A DNA stretch of 27,017 nucleotides from CAIOHW01 sp964432565. Its GTDB lineage: Bacteria > Bdellovibrionota > UBA1018. Made by a program: the position numbers and the translations under genes. The notes below the pieces were generated by a model. It did no database searches. It saw only the letters and a list, made by a program, of their open reading frames with translations, and was not told the DNA's origin. Numbering within the stretch: the stretch's first letter is position 1; each line of letters opens with the position of its first letter. Where the stretch lies: positions 1 to 27,017 of the forward strand of contig CAYSOA010000030.1 in assembly GCA_964432565.1 (NCBI GenBank). The letters run 5' to 3'. Below, piece by piece: positions 1-9,044 of the stretch.

Positions 1-403
1 TGCGTGAAGCGAAAATCCGCCAAGCTCCGCACAGAGCGCCCCACTGAGACGGGGCTCTCCGTACCCGCTGCATCAAGCAGCGCACGACGCGCTTTCGGAT
101 CACGCTCAAGAGCTCCATCACTTCCGAATCGGTAAGTCCTCGGAGCCGCCGGTAGCTCGGTTGTGGCGTATCGGGGGTGTCGACAAAAACGCCCTCCATC
201 CAGAGGCTATGAAAGTGCACGTTCAGGTTCACCGACCCGCCAAACCTCTGAATGAGCGTCACGGCCCCCGTCTCGGCCACCGGCGAGACGCCCTGATCCG
301 AGGCGCGTTCCTGAAACGTCTGCCAGTGCTGCAGGGCTCCTTCAGGCCAAGTGCTCCCCCGTTGAGCCGTTGTTCGAGTGCTTGCGTGATTTGAACTGCC
401 CCA
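1..403 (-). pseudogene. IS91-family (HUH/Y2) transposase fragment, truncated at its 5' end and running off the window
   Basis: One minus-strand frame stays open from a stop codon at 404-406 to the window edge. It encodes a run typical of IS91/IS801-type transposases: a GAVTLIQRFGGSVNLNVHFH segment followed by SLWMEGVFVDTP. The HFH is the metal-binding HUH motif of this rolling-circle transposase family. The zinc-binding N-terminal region that normally precedes it by some 150-200 residues is missing: only about 40 codons separate the stop from the motif, and no start codon with a ribosome binding site is visible. It is therefore probably a decayed element, although its 3' part lies outside the window and could be intact. 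It reads away from phoR and begins directly behind the hairpin at the phoR stop codon. The family is clear from the motif; the exact breakpoint is not. Confidence 0.72.
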
Positions 404-420
404 CTACCGTGGGGCAGTTC
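393..420 (-). terminator. Perfect 14-bp hairpin overlapping the phoR stop codon
   Basis: Two 14-base arms are exact inverse complements, each containing the core TGCCCCAC or GTGGGGCA, with a 4-base loop. The phoR stop codon (419-421) lies at the foot of the stem. No T-run follows on either strand, so this is not a textbook intrinsic terminator. It may still end the phosphate operon transcript or protect its 3' end. It might instead be part of the adjoining IS91-like remnant, since ends of that family contain palindromes. Confidence 0.5.
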
Positions 421-1513
421 AAAATCGACAGACAAAAGCGGCGCCACCGCCCTCGCGGTCCTCTACCCAGACCGAACCTCCGTGGCGCAGCACAATGTGC
501 TTGACGATAGAAAGTCCCAGCCCCGTCCCACCGCTCTCCCGAGAGCGTCCATGATCGACTCGGTAAAAGCGCTCGAAGATTCGCGGTTTGAGTTCTTCGG
601 GAATTCCGGAGCCTCGGTCTTCCACCCTGAGCTCAACCCGGCCTGAAACCTCGGATGGAACCCACCTGACGAGGATGGGTCCCTGGGCGGCGGGAACATA
701 TCTCAGCGCATTACCGATCAAGTTTACCAGCACCTGCTCGATCCGTGCAGGATCCCCCTCCAGACTCTCAGCGAGGAACTCTGTCGAAATCCGGTGTCCC
801 GATGCTCGATAAACCGGTTCAAGCGACCTGAGCGCCGAATCGGTCACCTCGCGGGTGGAGATCGGTCTCAACTGCAGCGAATCCACTCCCGACTCGAGGC
901 TCGAAATGGCAAGAACGTCTCCAATCAGCTCCATCAGCCGCGATACGTTTCGAGTGATGACGGCCGCATGGGCATCGCAGTCCTCCAAACGTCGTGCTTT
1001 CAGATCTTCAACAAGAGTGTCGGTAAACCCCTTGATGGCGGTCAGGGGCGTTCGCAGCTCGTGCGAAACATTGACCACCATATCGAGTCGCGCCTGCTCG
1101 GCTCGCTTGAGCTGGGTCACGTCATGAAAGACCGCAATCACTCCGTCGTCGTAACTTGAACAGGACAGTTCGTAAAAGCGACCCTCCAGTTCAAATTGAA
1201 CCTGGACAGTCGACGCAGAGGCGAGAACCTGCTCGAGGGCGGCGTGAACCTCGGGCTCCCGAAACCACGCCCTGGCACCAAGCCTGACCAGCTCCTGCTC
1301 CGGCACCTGCTGTTTGCGCGAAAGCTGCAGAAGCGGGGCGTTCCAAAAACGCGGCTTGAGCTTCGAGTCCAGAATCCAAACGGGTTCGGGAAACGCCCGC
1401 ACCAGTTCAGGAAGCCTGGCCTCGCTTGCCTGAAGTTCCCGCTCCAACTGCAGAATGCGCGCAGCTCGAACCTCAGAGTCCTCGTTCGATGCCCCGCCGA
1501 AGATCCAGCTCAC
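419..1513 (-). CDS. phoR: PhoR-like sensor histidine kinase without membrane segments
   Basis: This is the sensor kinase of the phosphate two-component system, expected to phosphorylate PhoB when phosphate is scarce and dephosphorylate it otherwise. Numbered from an upstream ATG at 1552 (377 residues), it has a short charged helix (about 27-50), a PAS-like domain (about 48-150), a HisKA domain with the H box VSHELRTPL (phospho-acceptor His164), an N box (VNLIGNALRY, 276-285), a G1 box (EDRGSGIPEE, 311-320) and a G2 box (GGTGLGLSIV, 341-350). I place the start at a GTG at 1513 whose TG is shared with the phoB stop codon, giving 364 residues and translational coupling; the ATG at 1552 is the alternative. 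Canonical PhoR has N-terminal membrane helices, and none is visible here, so this protein appears cytosolic. It is last in the pst-pho operon. Confidence 0.9.
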   Translation of the reverse strand: MSWIFGGASNEDSEVRAARILQLERELQASEARLPELVRAFPEPVWILDSKLKPRFWNAPLLQLSRKQQVPEQELVRLGARAWFREPEVHAALEQVLASASTVQVQFELEGRFYELSCSSYDDGVIAVFHDVTQLKRAEQARLDMVVNVSHELRTPLTAIKGFTDTLVEDLKARRLEDCDAHAAVITRNVSRLMELIGDVLAISSLESGVDSLQLRPISTREVTDSALRSLEPVYRASGHRISTEFLAESLEGDPARIEQVLVNLIGNALRYVPAAQGPILVRWVPSEVSGRVELRVEDRGSGIPEELKPRIFERFYRVDHGRSRESGGTGLGLSIVKHIVLRHGGSVWVEDREGGGAAFVCRF

Positions 1514-2289
1514 CCCGAGACGCCCCCGCGCGTCGGCCCCTCGGGAGGGCACATGCGATACCCCACACCCCGAACCGTCTCGATGTGGTCCGCGCTGCTT
1601 CCCAGCTTCTTGCGAAGCCCGAAGACATGGGTATCGATGGCACGATCAACGACGCTGACGCCACTCCCCTGCACCAGATCCATGAGTCGCTCCCGGGTCA
1701 GTACCTTGCCTGCATTTCGCATCAGCGATGCCAGAAGCTTGAACTCATAGGGGGTAAGCGAAAGCTCCCGCCCTCGGACCTCGACCCGGTGTGCTGACTC
1801 GACCAGCAGGATCTCTCCCACTCGCAGCGTCTCAGCTCCCCCGGAGTCAACCCCCGGATCGACCTTCTCTTGCAGATCGGCCCGCTCTCGCATCCAGCGT
1901 CCACGCCGGGCCAGGGCTCGCACCCGGGCCATCAGGACAGGAACCTCAAACGGCTTCGAAACGTAATCGTCAGCCCCCGCTTCGAGGCCAGCCACGATAT
2001 CGAAATCCGCCACACGCGCCGTCAGCATCAGAATCGAAATGGGCGGAATGCCGGATTCCGTCTGTCTTGCGCGAATTTGACGGGTCAGATCGAGGCCTGA
2101 GCTGCCTCCCGGAAGCATCCAATCCAGAATGGCCAGATCATGGATACCGGAAGAGAGCAGCCGCCATCCCTCACGGGCGTCTGCGGCCTGGTCGACCTCA
2201 AACCCCTCGCGCTTCAAATGCAGCACCAGCAGGTCTCGAATATCGGTCTCATCCTCAACCACCAGGACTCGAGTCGCCTCGCCCGCCAC
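1510..2289 (-). CDS. phoB: PhoB phosphate-regulon response regulator
   Basis: The 259-residue protein is an OmpR/PhoB-family regulator. The receiver domain (about 6-125) has the acidic pair in VVEDE, the phospho-acceptor Asp56 in AILDWMLP, Thr90 and Lys112 in SKPF. A winged-helix DNA-binding domain (about 155-250) has the usual LTPYEFKLL, LTRERLM and RVGYR-like (RGVGYRM) landmarks. It would bind Pho boxes and activate the pst operon under phosphate limitation. The start is a GTG preceded by GGGAGG at a spacing of 7. It lies 28 bp behind phoU and overlaps phoR by 4 bp at the preferred phoR start. The linker between domains (about 128-152) is somewhat long and charged. Confidence 0.95.
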   Translation of the reverse strand: MAGEATRVLVVEDETDIRDLLVLHLKREGFEVDQAADAREGWRLLSSGIHDLAILDWMLPGGSSGLDLTRQIRARQTESGIPPISILMLTARVADFDIVAGLEAGADDYVSKPFEVPVLMARVRALARRGRWMRERADLQEKVDPGVDSGGAETLRVGEILLVESAHRVEVRGRELSLTPYEFKLLASLMRNAGKVLTRERLMDLVQGSGVSVVDRAIDTHVFGLRKKLGSSADHIETVRGVGYRMCPPEGPTRGGVSG

Positions 2290-2317
2290 GCGTCGTCCTC
2301 CCGCCTCGCGGCTTTCG

Positions 2318-3007
2318 TCAGGAATGCCCGTGCCGGATGTCTTTTCCGGTCAGAGCGTAAATCACGTCCTCGGCAATATTGGTGGCATGGTCACCGAGAC
2401 GCTCGAGATTGCGAGCAATCAGGATCAGGTTGAGCGCCCGCTCCACCGCCGTGGGATCCTTGACCATGTACTGACGAAGCTCATCGAAGATCTCATTCTT
2501 CAAGCCGTCGACAACATCGTCCTGTTCAAGAACGCGCTCTGCCAGGGCCTGATCCTTCCGCACGAAGGCATCCAGACAGGATCGCACCATCTGGCGCACC
2601 TCAGAGGCCATGCGTGGAAGATCGATCAACGGCTTGAGCGCCGGCTCCTTCAGGTAGCGCTCCCCGTTATGCGAAATGTTCACGGCCTGGTCCCCCATGC
2701 GCTCAAGGTCATTGTTGATCTTGATCGTCGCGACGATCCAGCGAAGATCGGCGGCCAGAGGCGACTGCCTTGCGAGAAGCTTCACGCAGGCCTCGTCCAC
2801 CAGGATGTGATGCTCATTGATGGACTTTTCGAGTTCGTAAACTCGGGCAAAACGAGAGGGCTCCCGCAGGATCAGTGCCTGCGTCGCCTCTTCGATGGCC
2901 TTCTCCACGAAGCCCCCCATGGCGAGAATGAGTTCCTTGAGCTCCCTGATTTCCGTATCGATCTGACGTTCCATGATCCTGATCTGCCTCCCTGCATGCT
3001 CCAGCAT
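2318..3007 (-). CDS. phoU: PhoU phosphate signalling protein
   Basis: The 229-residue protein is all-helical and has two PhoU repeats, each carrying the metal-binding E-x3-D-x3-N signature: LERMGDQAVN at 101-110 and LERLGDHATN at 201-210. PhoU links the PstSCAB transporter to PhoR and keeps the kinase off when phosphate is plentiful. The length is normal for the family. The ATG at 3007 has GGAGGG 8 bases upstream. A second ATG at 2974 (before ERQIDTEI) also has an AGGA nearby, and homologues usually begin close to that residue, so the mature N-terminus is not certain. It lies between pstB (38 bp) and phoB (28 bp), the normal operon position. Confidence 0.95.
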   Translation of the reverse strand: MLEHAGRQIRIMERQIDTEIRELKELILAMGGFVEKAIEEATQALILREPSRFARVYELEKSINEHHILVDEACVKLLARQSPLAADLRWIVATIKINNDLERMGDQAVNISHNGERYLKEPALKPLIDLPRMASEVRQMVRSCLDAFVRKDQALAERVLEQDDVVDGLKNEIFDELRQYMVKDPTAVERALNLILIARNLERLGDHATNIAEDVIYALTGKDIRHGHS

Positions 3008-3045
3008 TTTGCGGCCCTCCCGGCCTCAACCCCAAGCGTCCCCGC

Positions 3046-3822
3046 TCAACCAAAGCGCCCCGTAATGTACTGTTCGGTCCGTTGATCCGAGGGGTTCGTA
3101 AAAATCGAATCCGTGGTCCCAGATTCGACCATTTCTCCCATGAGAAAGAAAGCCGTCCGATCCGAAATTCGAGCCGCCTGCTGCATGTTGTGAGTGACCA
3201 TGACCACGGTTACCGACTTTTTCAGTTCCAGAAGCAGTTCTTCGATGCGGGCAGTCGAAATCGGATCCAGCGCCGAGGTCGGTTCGTCCATCAGCAGTAC
3301 GGGCGGCTCCACCGCCAACGCCCGCGCAATGCACAGACGTTGCTGTTGCCCGCCCGAAAGTCGAGTACCGGGTTTCTTGAGCTGATCCTTGACCTCATCC
3401 CAGAGGGCTGCCTGACGGAGCGACTTCTCCACAATGGGGTCAAGCGTCTTGCGATCGCGAACTCCCGCCAGAATCAGACCGCTGGCGACATTCTCGAAAA
3501 TGGTCATGGCAGGAAAAGGGTTGGGTCGCTGAAAGACCATGCCAATCCTGCGACGGATCAAAACCGGATCAATGCCTCTGGCATAGATATCCTCCCCCTC
3601 GAGCAGAACCTGCCCCTCGGCGCGAGCACCGGGGATTTCCTCATGCAGGCGATTGAGACACCGAATGAAGGTCGACTTCCCGCAACCCGAAGGCCCGATC
3701 AGAGCCGTCAACTGATGTTTCGGAACCTGCAACGAAACTCCGTGGACGGCTCGCACCTGGCCGAAATAGGCCTGAAGACCGATCGTCTCGAGCTCCACCT
3801 CAATCTGCGCTTCTGCGACCAT
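3046..3822 (-). CDS. pstB: PstB phosphate ABC transporter ATPase
   Basis: The 258-residue ATPase drives phosphate import by PstSCA. Visible motifs are Walker A GPSGCGKST (43-51), the Q-loop in VFQRPNPFP (97-105), the ABC signature LSGGQQQR (155-162), Walker B LLMDEPTSALDP (176-187) and the switch His in VTHNMQQA. PNPFP after the Q-loop and the C-terminal TEQYITGRFG are hallmarks of PstB rather than of other ABC ATPases. The ATG has CAGGAGG 5 bases upstream and overlaps the end of pstA by 23 bp. Confidence 0.97.
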   Translation of the reverse strand: MVAEAQIEVELETIGLQAYFGQVRAVHGVSLQVPKHQLTALIGPSGCGKSTFIRCLNRLHEEIPGARAEGQVLLEGEDIYARGIDPVLIRRRIGMVFQRPNPFPAMTIFENVASGLILAGVRDRKTLDPIVEKSLRQAALWDEVKDQLKKPGTRLSGGQQQRLCIARALAVEPPVLLMDEPTSALDPISTARIEELLLELKKSVTVVMVTHNMQQAARISDRTAFFLMGEMVESGTTDSIFTNPSDQRTEQYITGRFG

Positions 3823-4663
3823 TCGAGCCTCCTGATAGTCGAGTGATGGCGTTCAGGATCAGCACCGTCAAGACCAGTGCCAGAGCCCCCGCCCAAGCCA
3901 TGCGATGCCATTCCTCGAAAGGACTGATGGCATACGTGTAAATCTGAAGCGGAAGCGAAGCCGACGGCTCCAGCAGACTGCGCGAAAACCCCGGATTTCC
4001 GAACGAAGTCAGCACGAGAGGAGCCGTCTCCCCCGCGATTCGTGCCACCCCGAGGAGGATCGCCGCCCATACGCCAGGCCATGCCGATCGCACCACGACA
4101 CTCAGAATCACCCGCCAACGGGGAATTCCAAGAGCAAGCCCTGCCTCCCGAAGATGCGAGGGAATCAGTCGCAGCAGCTCTTCACTCGTTCGCGCCACAA
4201 GTGGAAGCAGAATCACCGCTAGGGCAAGTGCTCCGGAGAGAAGCGAAAACTTTTTCATCGGAACAACGACGATTCCGTAAATGAAAACACCGACCAGGAT
4301 GCTGGGAGTGCTTGCCAGAAGCTCGAGAGCAAAACGCACGGATCCTGCAAGCCGTTCCTGCGCACCGTATTCGGAGAGGTAGACCCCACAGGCCAGTCCC
4401 AGTGGTATCCCCAGGGCAGCCGCGAGGCCGACCTGGGATAGCGTCCCGAGAATCGCATGAGCCATTCCCCCGCCCAGCTCACCGACAGGCTTCTGAACCT
4501 GCGTAAAAAAGGCCCAGTCCACCGAAGACGCGCCCTCACGAATCAGATGCATCAGAATCGCAAAAAGCGGAAGCACCGCCAACGTACACCAGAGCACCAA
4601 AAGCGCGATGAGCAGTCGACTCTTCCACTTACGCCACAGATCAAATCGAGCCGAGGTCTTCAC
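3800..4663 (-). CDS. pstA: PstA phosphate ABC transporter permease
   Basis: The 287-residue inner-membrane protein has about six hydrophobic segments, the first at about 17-40. The cytoplasmic EAA coupling loop (REAGLALGIPRWRVI, 172-186) contacts PstB, and the family motif GETAPL occurs near residue 214. Together with PstC it forms the phosphate channel. The start is a GTG at 4663 with AAGGAG 6 bases upstream, overlapping the pstC stop codon by 4 bp, which indicates translational coupling. Confidence 0.96.
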   Translation of the reverse strand: MKTSARFDLWRKWKSRLLIALLVLWCTLAVLPLFAILMHLIREGASSVDWAFFTQVQKPVGELGGGMAHAILGTLSQVGLAAALGIPLGLACGVYLSEYGAQERLAGSVRFALELLASTPSILVGVFIYGIVVVPMKKFSLLSGALALAVILLPLVARTSEELLRLIPSHLREAGLALGIPRWRVILSVVVRSAWPGVWAAILLGVARIAGETAPLVLTSFGNPGFSRSLLEPSASLPLQIYTYAISPFEEWHRMAWAGALALVLTVLILNAITRLSGGSNGRRSAD

Positions 4664-5562
4664 GCTGTTCTCCTTGCCGAACGCTTGATCCAGGCCTTCG
4701 ATCCCAGGTGAATGATGGTGGAGACCAAAAGAAGCGTGAAGCCCACCGCAGACAGTGCCGCGAGGTGGAGATCCGAAGTCGCCTCGGCATACTCATTGGC
4801 TAGCACTGCCGCGAGGGTCTGGCCGGGCGCCAGAAGGGATGCCGAGATCTGCGCTCGATTGCCGATGACCATTGTCACGGCCATGGTCTCTCCCAGGGCG
4901 CGCCCCCAGGCGAGAATCACGGCCCCCCAAAGACCGCTTTTGGCACTCTGAAGCACGGCCACGCGAATCATCTCCCAGCGCGTGGCTCCCAGCGCAAGCG
5001 CCGCCTCACGCTGCAGATTCGGAATGGCGAGAAAAACCTCGCGCGCGAGCGCCGTGAGGGTAGGAGTGACCATGATGGCCAGAATCACGCCGGCCGACAT
5101 CATTCCGATTCCCAGAGGCGGACCTGAAAAAAGCGGAATCCAGCCAAAATGTTCCGAGAGCAACGGCTGCACCGTTGATCGCAGGAGCGGAGAGAGCACG
5201 AAGACGCCCCAGAGACCGAACACCACGCTCGGGATCGCAGCGAGCATCTCGACCAAAAAAGAAATGACGGCAGCGACGCGGGCTGCGAACAATTCAGTCA
5301 GACAGAGAGCGGTGGCCACGCTAATGGGTACCGCAATGAGCAGCGCCAGGACGGAGCTCACCACCGTTCCGTAAATAAAGGCCGCCGCTCCGAAGACTTC
5401 CTGATTGGGATCCCAGTCGTTGCTGAAAAAAAACGAAAAGCCCGACTCTCGAAAAGCGGGTAGCGCACTCCAGAAAAGCTGAACAAAGAACAGAGCCAGC
5501 AACAGAAGGCTGATCCCTGCCGCACCCCGCAGAATCTGCAGAAAAACCCGATCGGCCTTCAC
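4660..5562 (-). CDS. pstC: PstC phosphate ABC transporter permease
   Basis: The 300-residue permease has a first membrane helix at about 14-34, a periplasmic loop containing FFFSNDWDP (44-52) that is typical of PstC, and the EAA loop REAALALGATRWEMI (185-199). The motif GRALGETMAVTMVIGN that follows is conserved in PstC. It partners PstA in the phosphate channel. The start is a GTG at 5562 overlapping the pstS stop codon by 4 bp. Upstream AGG spacing is short, so initiation probably relies on coupling. Confidence 0.96.
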   Translation of the reverse strand: MKADRVFLQILRGAAGISLLLLALFFVQLFWSALPAFRESGFSFFFSNDWDPNQEVFGAAAFIYGTVVSSVLALLIAVPISVATALCLTELFAARVAAVISFLVEMLAAIPSVVFGLWGVFVLSPLLRSTVQPLLSEHFGWIPLFSGPPLGIGMMSAGVILAIMVTPTLTALAREVFLAIPNLQREAALALGATRWEMIRVAVLQSAKSGLWGAVILAWGRALGETMAVTMVIGNRAQISASLLAPGQTLAAVLANEYAEATSDLHLAALSAVGFTLLLVSTIIHLGSKAWIKRSARRTA

Positions 5563-6611
5563 TCGACCTGAAGTCCTTGAATCGTTTTGCGCACCTTGAC
5601 GACCAGCTCGGTGGGCAGAGGCGAATAACTCAGTGCGGGTGCCAGCCTTTGTCCGTCGGTCATGGCCCAGAGCAGAAGCTCCTTGAGATGTGCCTGCCTG
5701 GGCGCCTTGCCGGACTTCGGCACCAGAAGGTAAGTAAAACCGGAAATCGGATAGGCCCCCTTGCCCGCACTGTTGGTAATCGAAACCCGGTAGTCCTCAG
5801 GCAGGGTCTTCAGGGCTCCTTTGGCAGCCAGGGTCACGCTTTGAATGGTGGGCACAACGTATTCACCGAACGCATTTTGAATCTTCACGACCGGCATCTT
5901 GTTGCTCTCAGCGTAGATCAACTCGACATATCCGATGGCACCGGGGGTCTGCTTGACCACTCCGGTCACGCCCTCATTTCCCTTGCCTCCGAGTCCAGCC
6001 GGCCACTTGACCGCTTTTCCAGAGCCAACTGCAGACTGAAACTCTGCACTCACCTTGGCCAGATAATCGGTAAAGATCGACGTCGTCCCGCTTCCGTCGG
6101 CGCGATAGACCGGAATGATCGCAGTGTCAGGCAGCGCGAGGCCCGGATTGACGGCAGCCAGTGCCGCATCACTCCACTTTTGAATCTTCCCTAGAAAAAT
6201 TCGCGCGATGAGGTCCGGGGTCAATCTGAGGTCACCCTTCACTCCGGGCAGGTTGACCGTCAGCACGACGGCTCCCAGAACAGTGGGAATGTGAACGACG
6301 GGCGTCGACGCCCGAGCGAGCTCCTTGTCGGTCATCGGGGCGTCGGAGGCACCAAAGTCGACGGTTCCCTTGAGAAGCTGGTTGATTCCCCCACCGCTTC
6401 CGATCGACTGGTAGTTGATTTCAACCCCGGGGTGCGTCTTCTGAAACTCGGAAAACCACTTTGAATAAAGCGGATACGGAAAAGTTGCACCCGCACCCTG
6501 CAGACTGACAGCGGCGGAAGCAGCAGTTCCGACTCCAGAGAGTACCAGCACCAGGCCCAGCACGATGGCGGCCCCCCTGCTGAAATTCATCCATCCGATC
6601 GAACTCTTCAT
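5559..6611 (-). CDS. pstS: PstS periplasmic phosphate-binding protein
   Basis: This substrate-binding protein captures phosphate in the periplasm and delivers it to PstCA. I choose the ATG at 6611, 10 bases after AAGGAG, giving 350 residues; an open frame continues to 6677, but those residues are not hydrophobic and do not look like a secretion signal. A Sec signal peptide covers about 1-34, ending in ASAA. Phosphate-contact motifs are GAGATFPYPLY (39-49), SIGSGGG (69-75), GASDAPM (87-93) and RADGSGTT (170-177). No lipobox cysteine is seen, so it should be soluble. It is the first gene of the operon, under the candidate Pho box at 6673-6690. Confidence 0.95.
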   Translation of the reverse strand: MKSSIGWMNFSRGAAIVLGLVLVLSGVGTAASAAVSLQGAGATFPYPLYSKWFSEFQKTHPGVEINYQSIGSGGGINQLLKGTVDFGASDAPMTDKELARASTPVVHIPTVLGAVVLTVNLPGVKGDLRLTPDLIARIFLGKIQKWSDAALAAVNPGLALPDTAIIPVYRADGSGTTSIFTDYLAKVSAEFQSAVGSGKAVKWPAGLGGKGNEGVTGVVKQTPGAIGYVELIYAESNKMPVVKIQNAFGEYVVPTIQSVTLAAKGALKTLPEDYRVSITNSAGKGAYPISGFTYLLVPKSGKAPRQAHLKELLLWAMTDGQRLAPALSYSPLPTELVVKVRKTIQGLQVE

Positions 6612-6672
6612 CTCTGCGCATCTCCTTGGCTGGCGTGTCTTGTCCCAGTGTGTTCGGGACGACCCGTGTTTT

Positions 6673-6690
6673 TCCACAGAAAATTGACCC
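6673..6690 (-). promoter_or_regulatory. Candidate Pho box upstream of pstS
   Basis: On the minus strand the 18 bases read GGGTCAA-TTTT-CTGTGGA, two 7-base units separated by a 4-base A/T spacer. This is the architecture of the PhoB site (CTGTCAT-AWAW-CTGTCAT). Each unit matches 4 of 7 positions, so the match is only moderate. The position (62 bp before the pstS start) and the PhoB-controlled nature of the operon support it. No clear -10 element follows. Confidence 0.38.
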
Positions 6691-6712
6691 GTGTGTCAGG
6701 TTTCAGTTAAGT
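6684..6712 (+). promoter_or_regulatory. Probable sigma-70 promoter of tyrS
   Basis: TTGACC (6684-6689, five of six matches to the -35 consensus) is followed after exactly 17 bases by TTAAGT (6707-6712, a weak -10). Transcription would start near 6719, just before the AAGGA ribosome binding site at 6721-6725. The -35 element overlaps the candidate Pho box of the divergent pst operon. No T-box leader fits in this short gap. Confidence 0.45.
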
Positions 6713-6734
6713 TGTCCCGCAAGGAAACCACTCC

Positions 6735-8021
<1,287 letters not shown>

Positions 8022-8025
8022 TCCG

Positions 8026-9033
8026 TCACGCTGAGCCCAGTCTTCCACGAAGCCATCGCACGAGACGCACCGGCGCCTCCAGATGCGGCATGTGCCCTAT
8101 ATCACTCCAAAGGGTGAGGCGCGCCTGAGGCAGCACGCGGGTCCACTGACCGGCAAACCGAGCGGGAACCACCTGGTCCCGCTCTCCCCAGAGCAGCTCG
8201 AGCGGCGCGCGAGAGAGACGTCCCAGCTGATCGAGAAAGCCCTCGTCGAGAAAATGCCGACGTTCAATCGAATCCAGAAACTCACGGGTATCCTGCCGAG
8301 ACAAAAACGGAACGAAAACCCCTCCCAGTCTCTTCCAGCCGGGCGGAGGACGCGCAAAAAGTCGCGAACCGTAGGCTGCAGCATCCGGCGAGGCGACGAA
8401 GGATTCAAACTCGGCGCGCCACTTCTCGCGCTCCTGCTCGCCCCCACAAACTCCAGACGGCGAGATTAACAGCAGCTTTTCGAAGGATGTCTCAAGATCG
8501 AGGGCCAGCTTCGCGGCAAGCCAACCCCCCAGCGAGTGCCCGACGATCACTCCGGGCTTCAGTTCACGGCCCAGATCTCCGGTGATTTCAAAAAAACGGT
8601 CCATGCGAGTGATGCAGGGCGAATGTGCGAGGGAACCGTGAAAGCCTGGAAAATCGAGCAGAATCAGCTCATCAAAGCCATGGCCGGCGGCAGCCATGGT
8701 GGCCACCCCCATCCAAGAGAGCGGCGTGTCCCCCCAGCCGGGAATCCAAAGCAAACGACCTCGCCCCAGAGTTTGTTTGCGACGGCGCAATCCGCGAGGC
8801 CCCGAAAGCGGGATTCGCCAAAGTGCCCAACGCATTTCGCCGCGATGCCGCACCTCACGACGCACTCGAAGTCCTCGAAGCGCCTGTTCCAACCCCAAAT
8901 GGGCGGCCGACAATCCCCCTCGCAGGGCGAGTTCCCCCAACGGTCGGGTCGGATCCACTCCCCAGCCGGCGCCCTTGAGCAAGAAAAGCCGGTGAAGCCA
9001 CTGTCGGGCCAAGATTGAAAAATCCGAGGGCAC
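8026..9033 (-). CDS. Alpha/beta hydrolase
   Basis: The 335-residue protein has an alpha/beta-hydrolase fold from about residue 92. It shows an oxyanion-region WIPGWGDTPLSW (96-107), the nucleophile elbow GHSLGG (Ser167), a likely acid Asp286 in LLWGERDQVVP and the catalytic His314 in GHMPHLEAP. The N-terminal 90 residues are rich in arginine and have no evident domain or signal peptide, so it is probably cytosolic. The substrate cannot be told from sequence; esterases, BioH-like and C-C hydrolases share these motifs. The start is a GTG with AGGGGA 7 bases upstream, the AGGGGA lying over the stop codon of the SIMPL gene 11 bp away, so the two genes are probably co-transcribed. Confidence 0.85.
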   Translation of the reverse strand: MPSDFSILARQWLHRLFLLKGAGWGVDPTRPLGELALRGGLSAAHLGLEQALRGLRVRREVRHRGEMRWALWRIPLSGPRGLRRRKQTLGRGRLLWIPGWGDTPLSWMGVATMAAAGHGFDELILLDFPGFHGSLAHSPCITRMDRFFEITGDLGRELKPGVIVGHSLGGWLAAKLALDLETSFEKLLLISPSGVCGGEQEREKWRAEFESFVASPDAAAYGSRLFARPPPGWKRLGGVFVPFLSRQDTREFLDSIERRHFLDEGFLDQLGRLSRAPLELLWGERDQVVPARFAGQWTRVLPQARLTLWSDIGHMPHLEAPVRLVRWLRGRLGSA

Positions 9034-9044
9034 GCTGAGATCCC

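Noticed and set aside
259..447. A minus-strand frame spanning the phoR end and the transposase remnant
   Set aside because: It shows no transposase or other motif, and the neighbouring frame carries the HUH region; it crosses the hairpin.
2129..3085. A 318-codon open frame on the plus strand opposite phoB, phoU and the end of pstB
   Set aside because: It is the antisense of three clearly identified genes, has no family features or ribosome binding site, and arises from the high GC content.
6690..6716. A second Pho-box-like pair on the plus strand (GTGTCAG then CAGTTAA)
   Set aside because: The second unit matches poorly and the site would face tyrS, which is not a usual PhoB target; the minus-strand site has the better A/T spacer and position.
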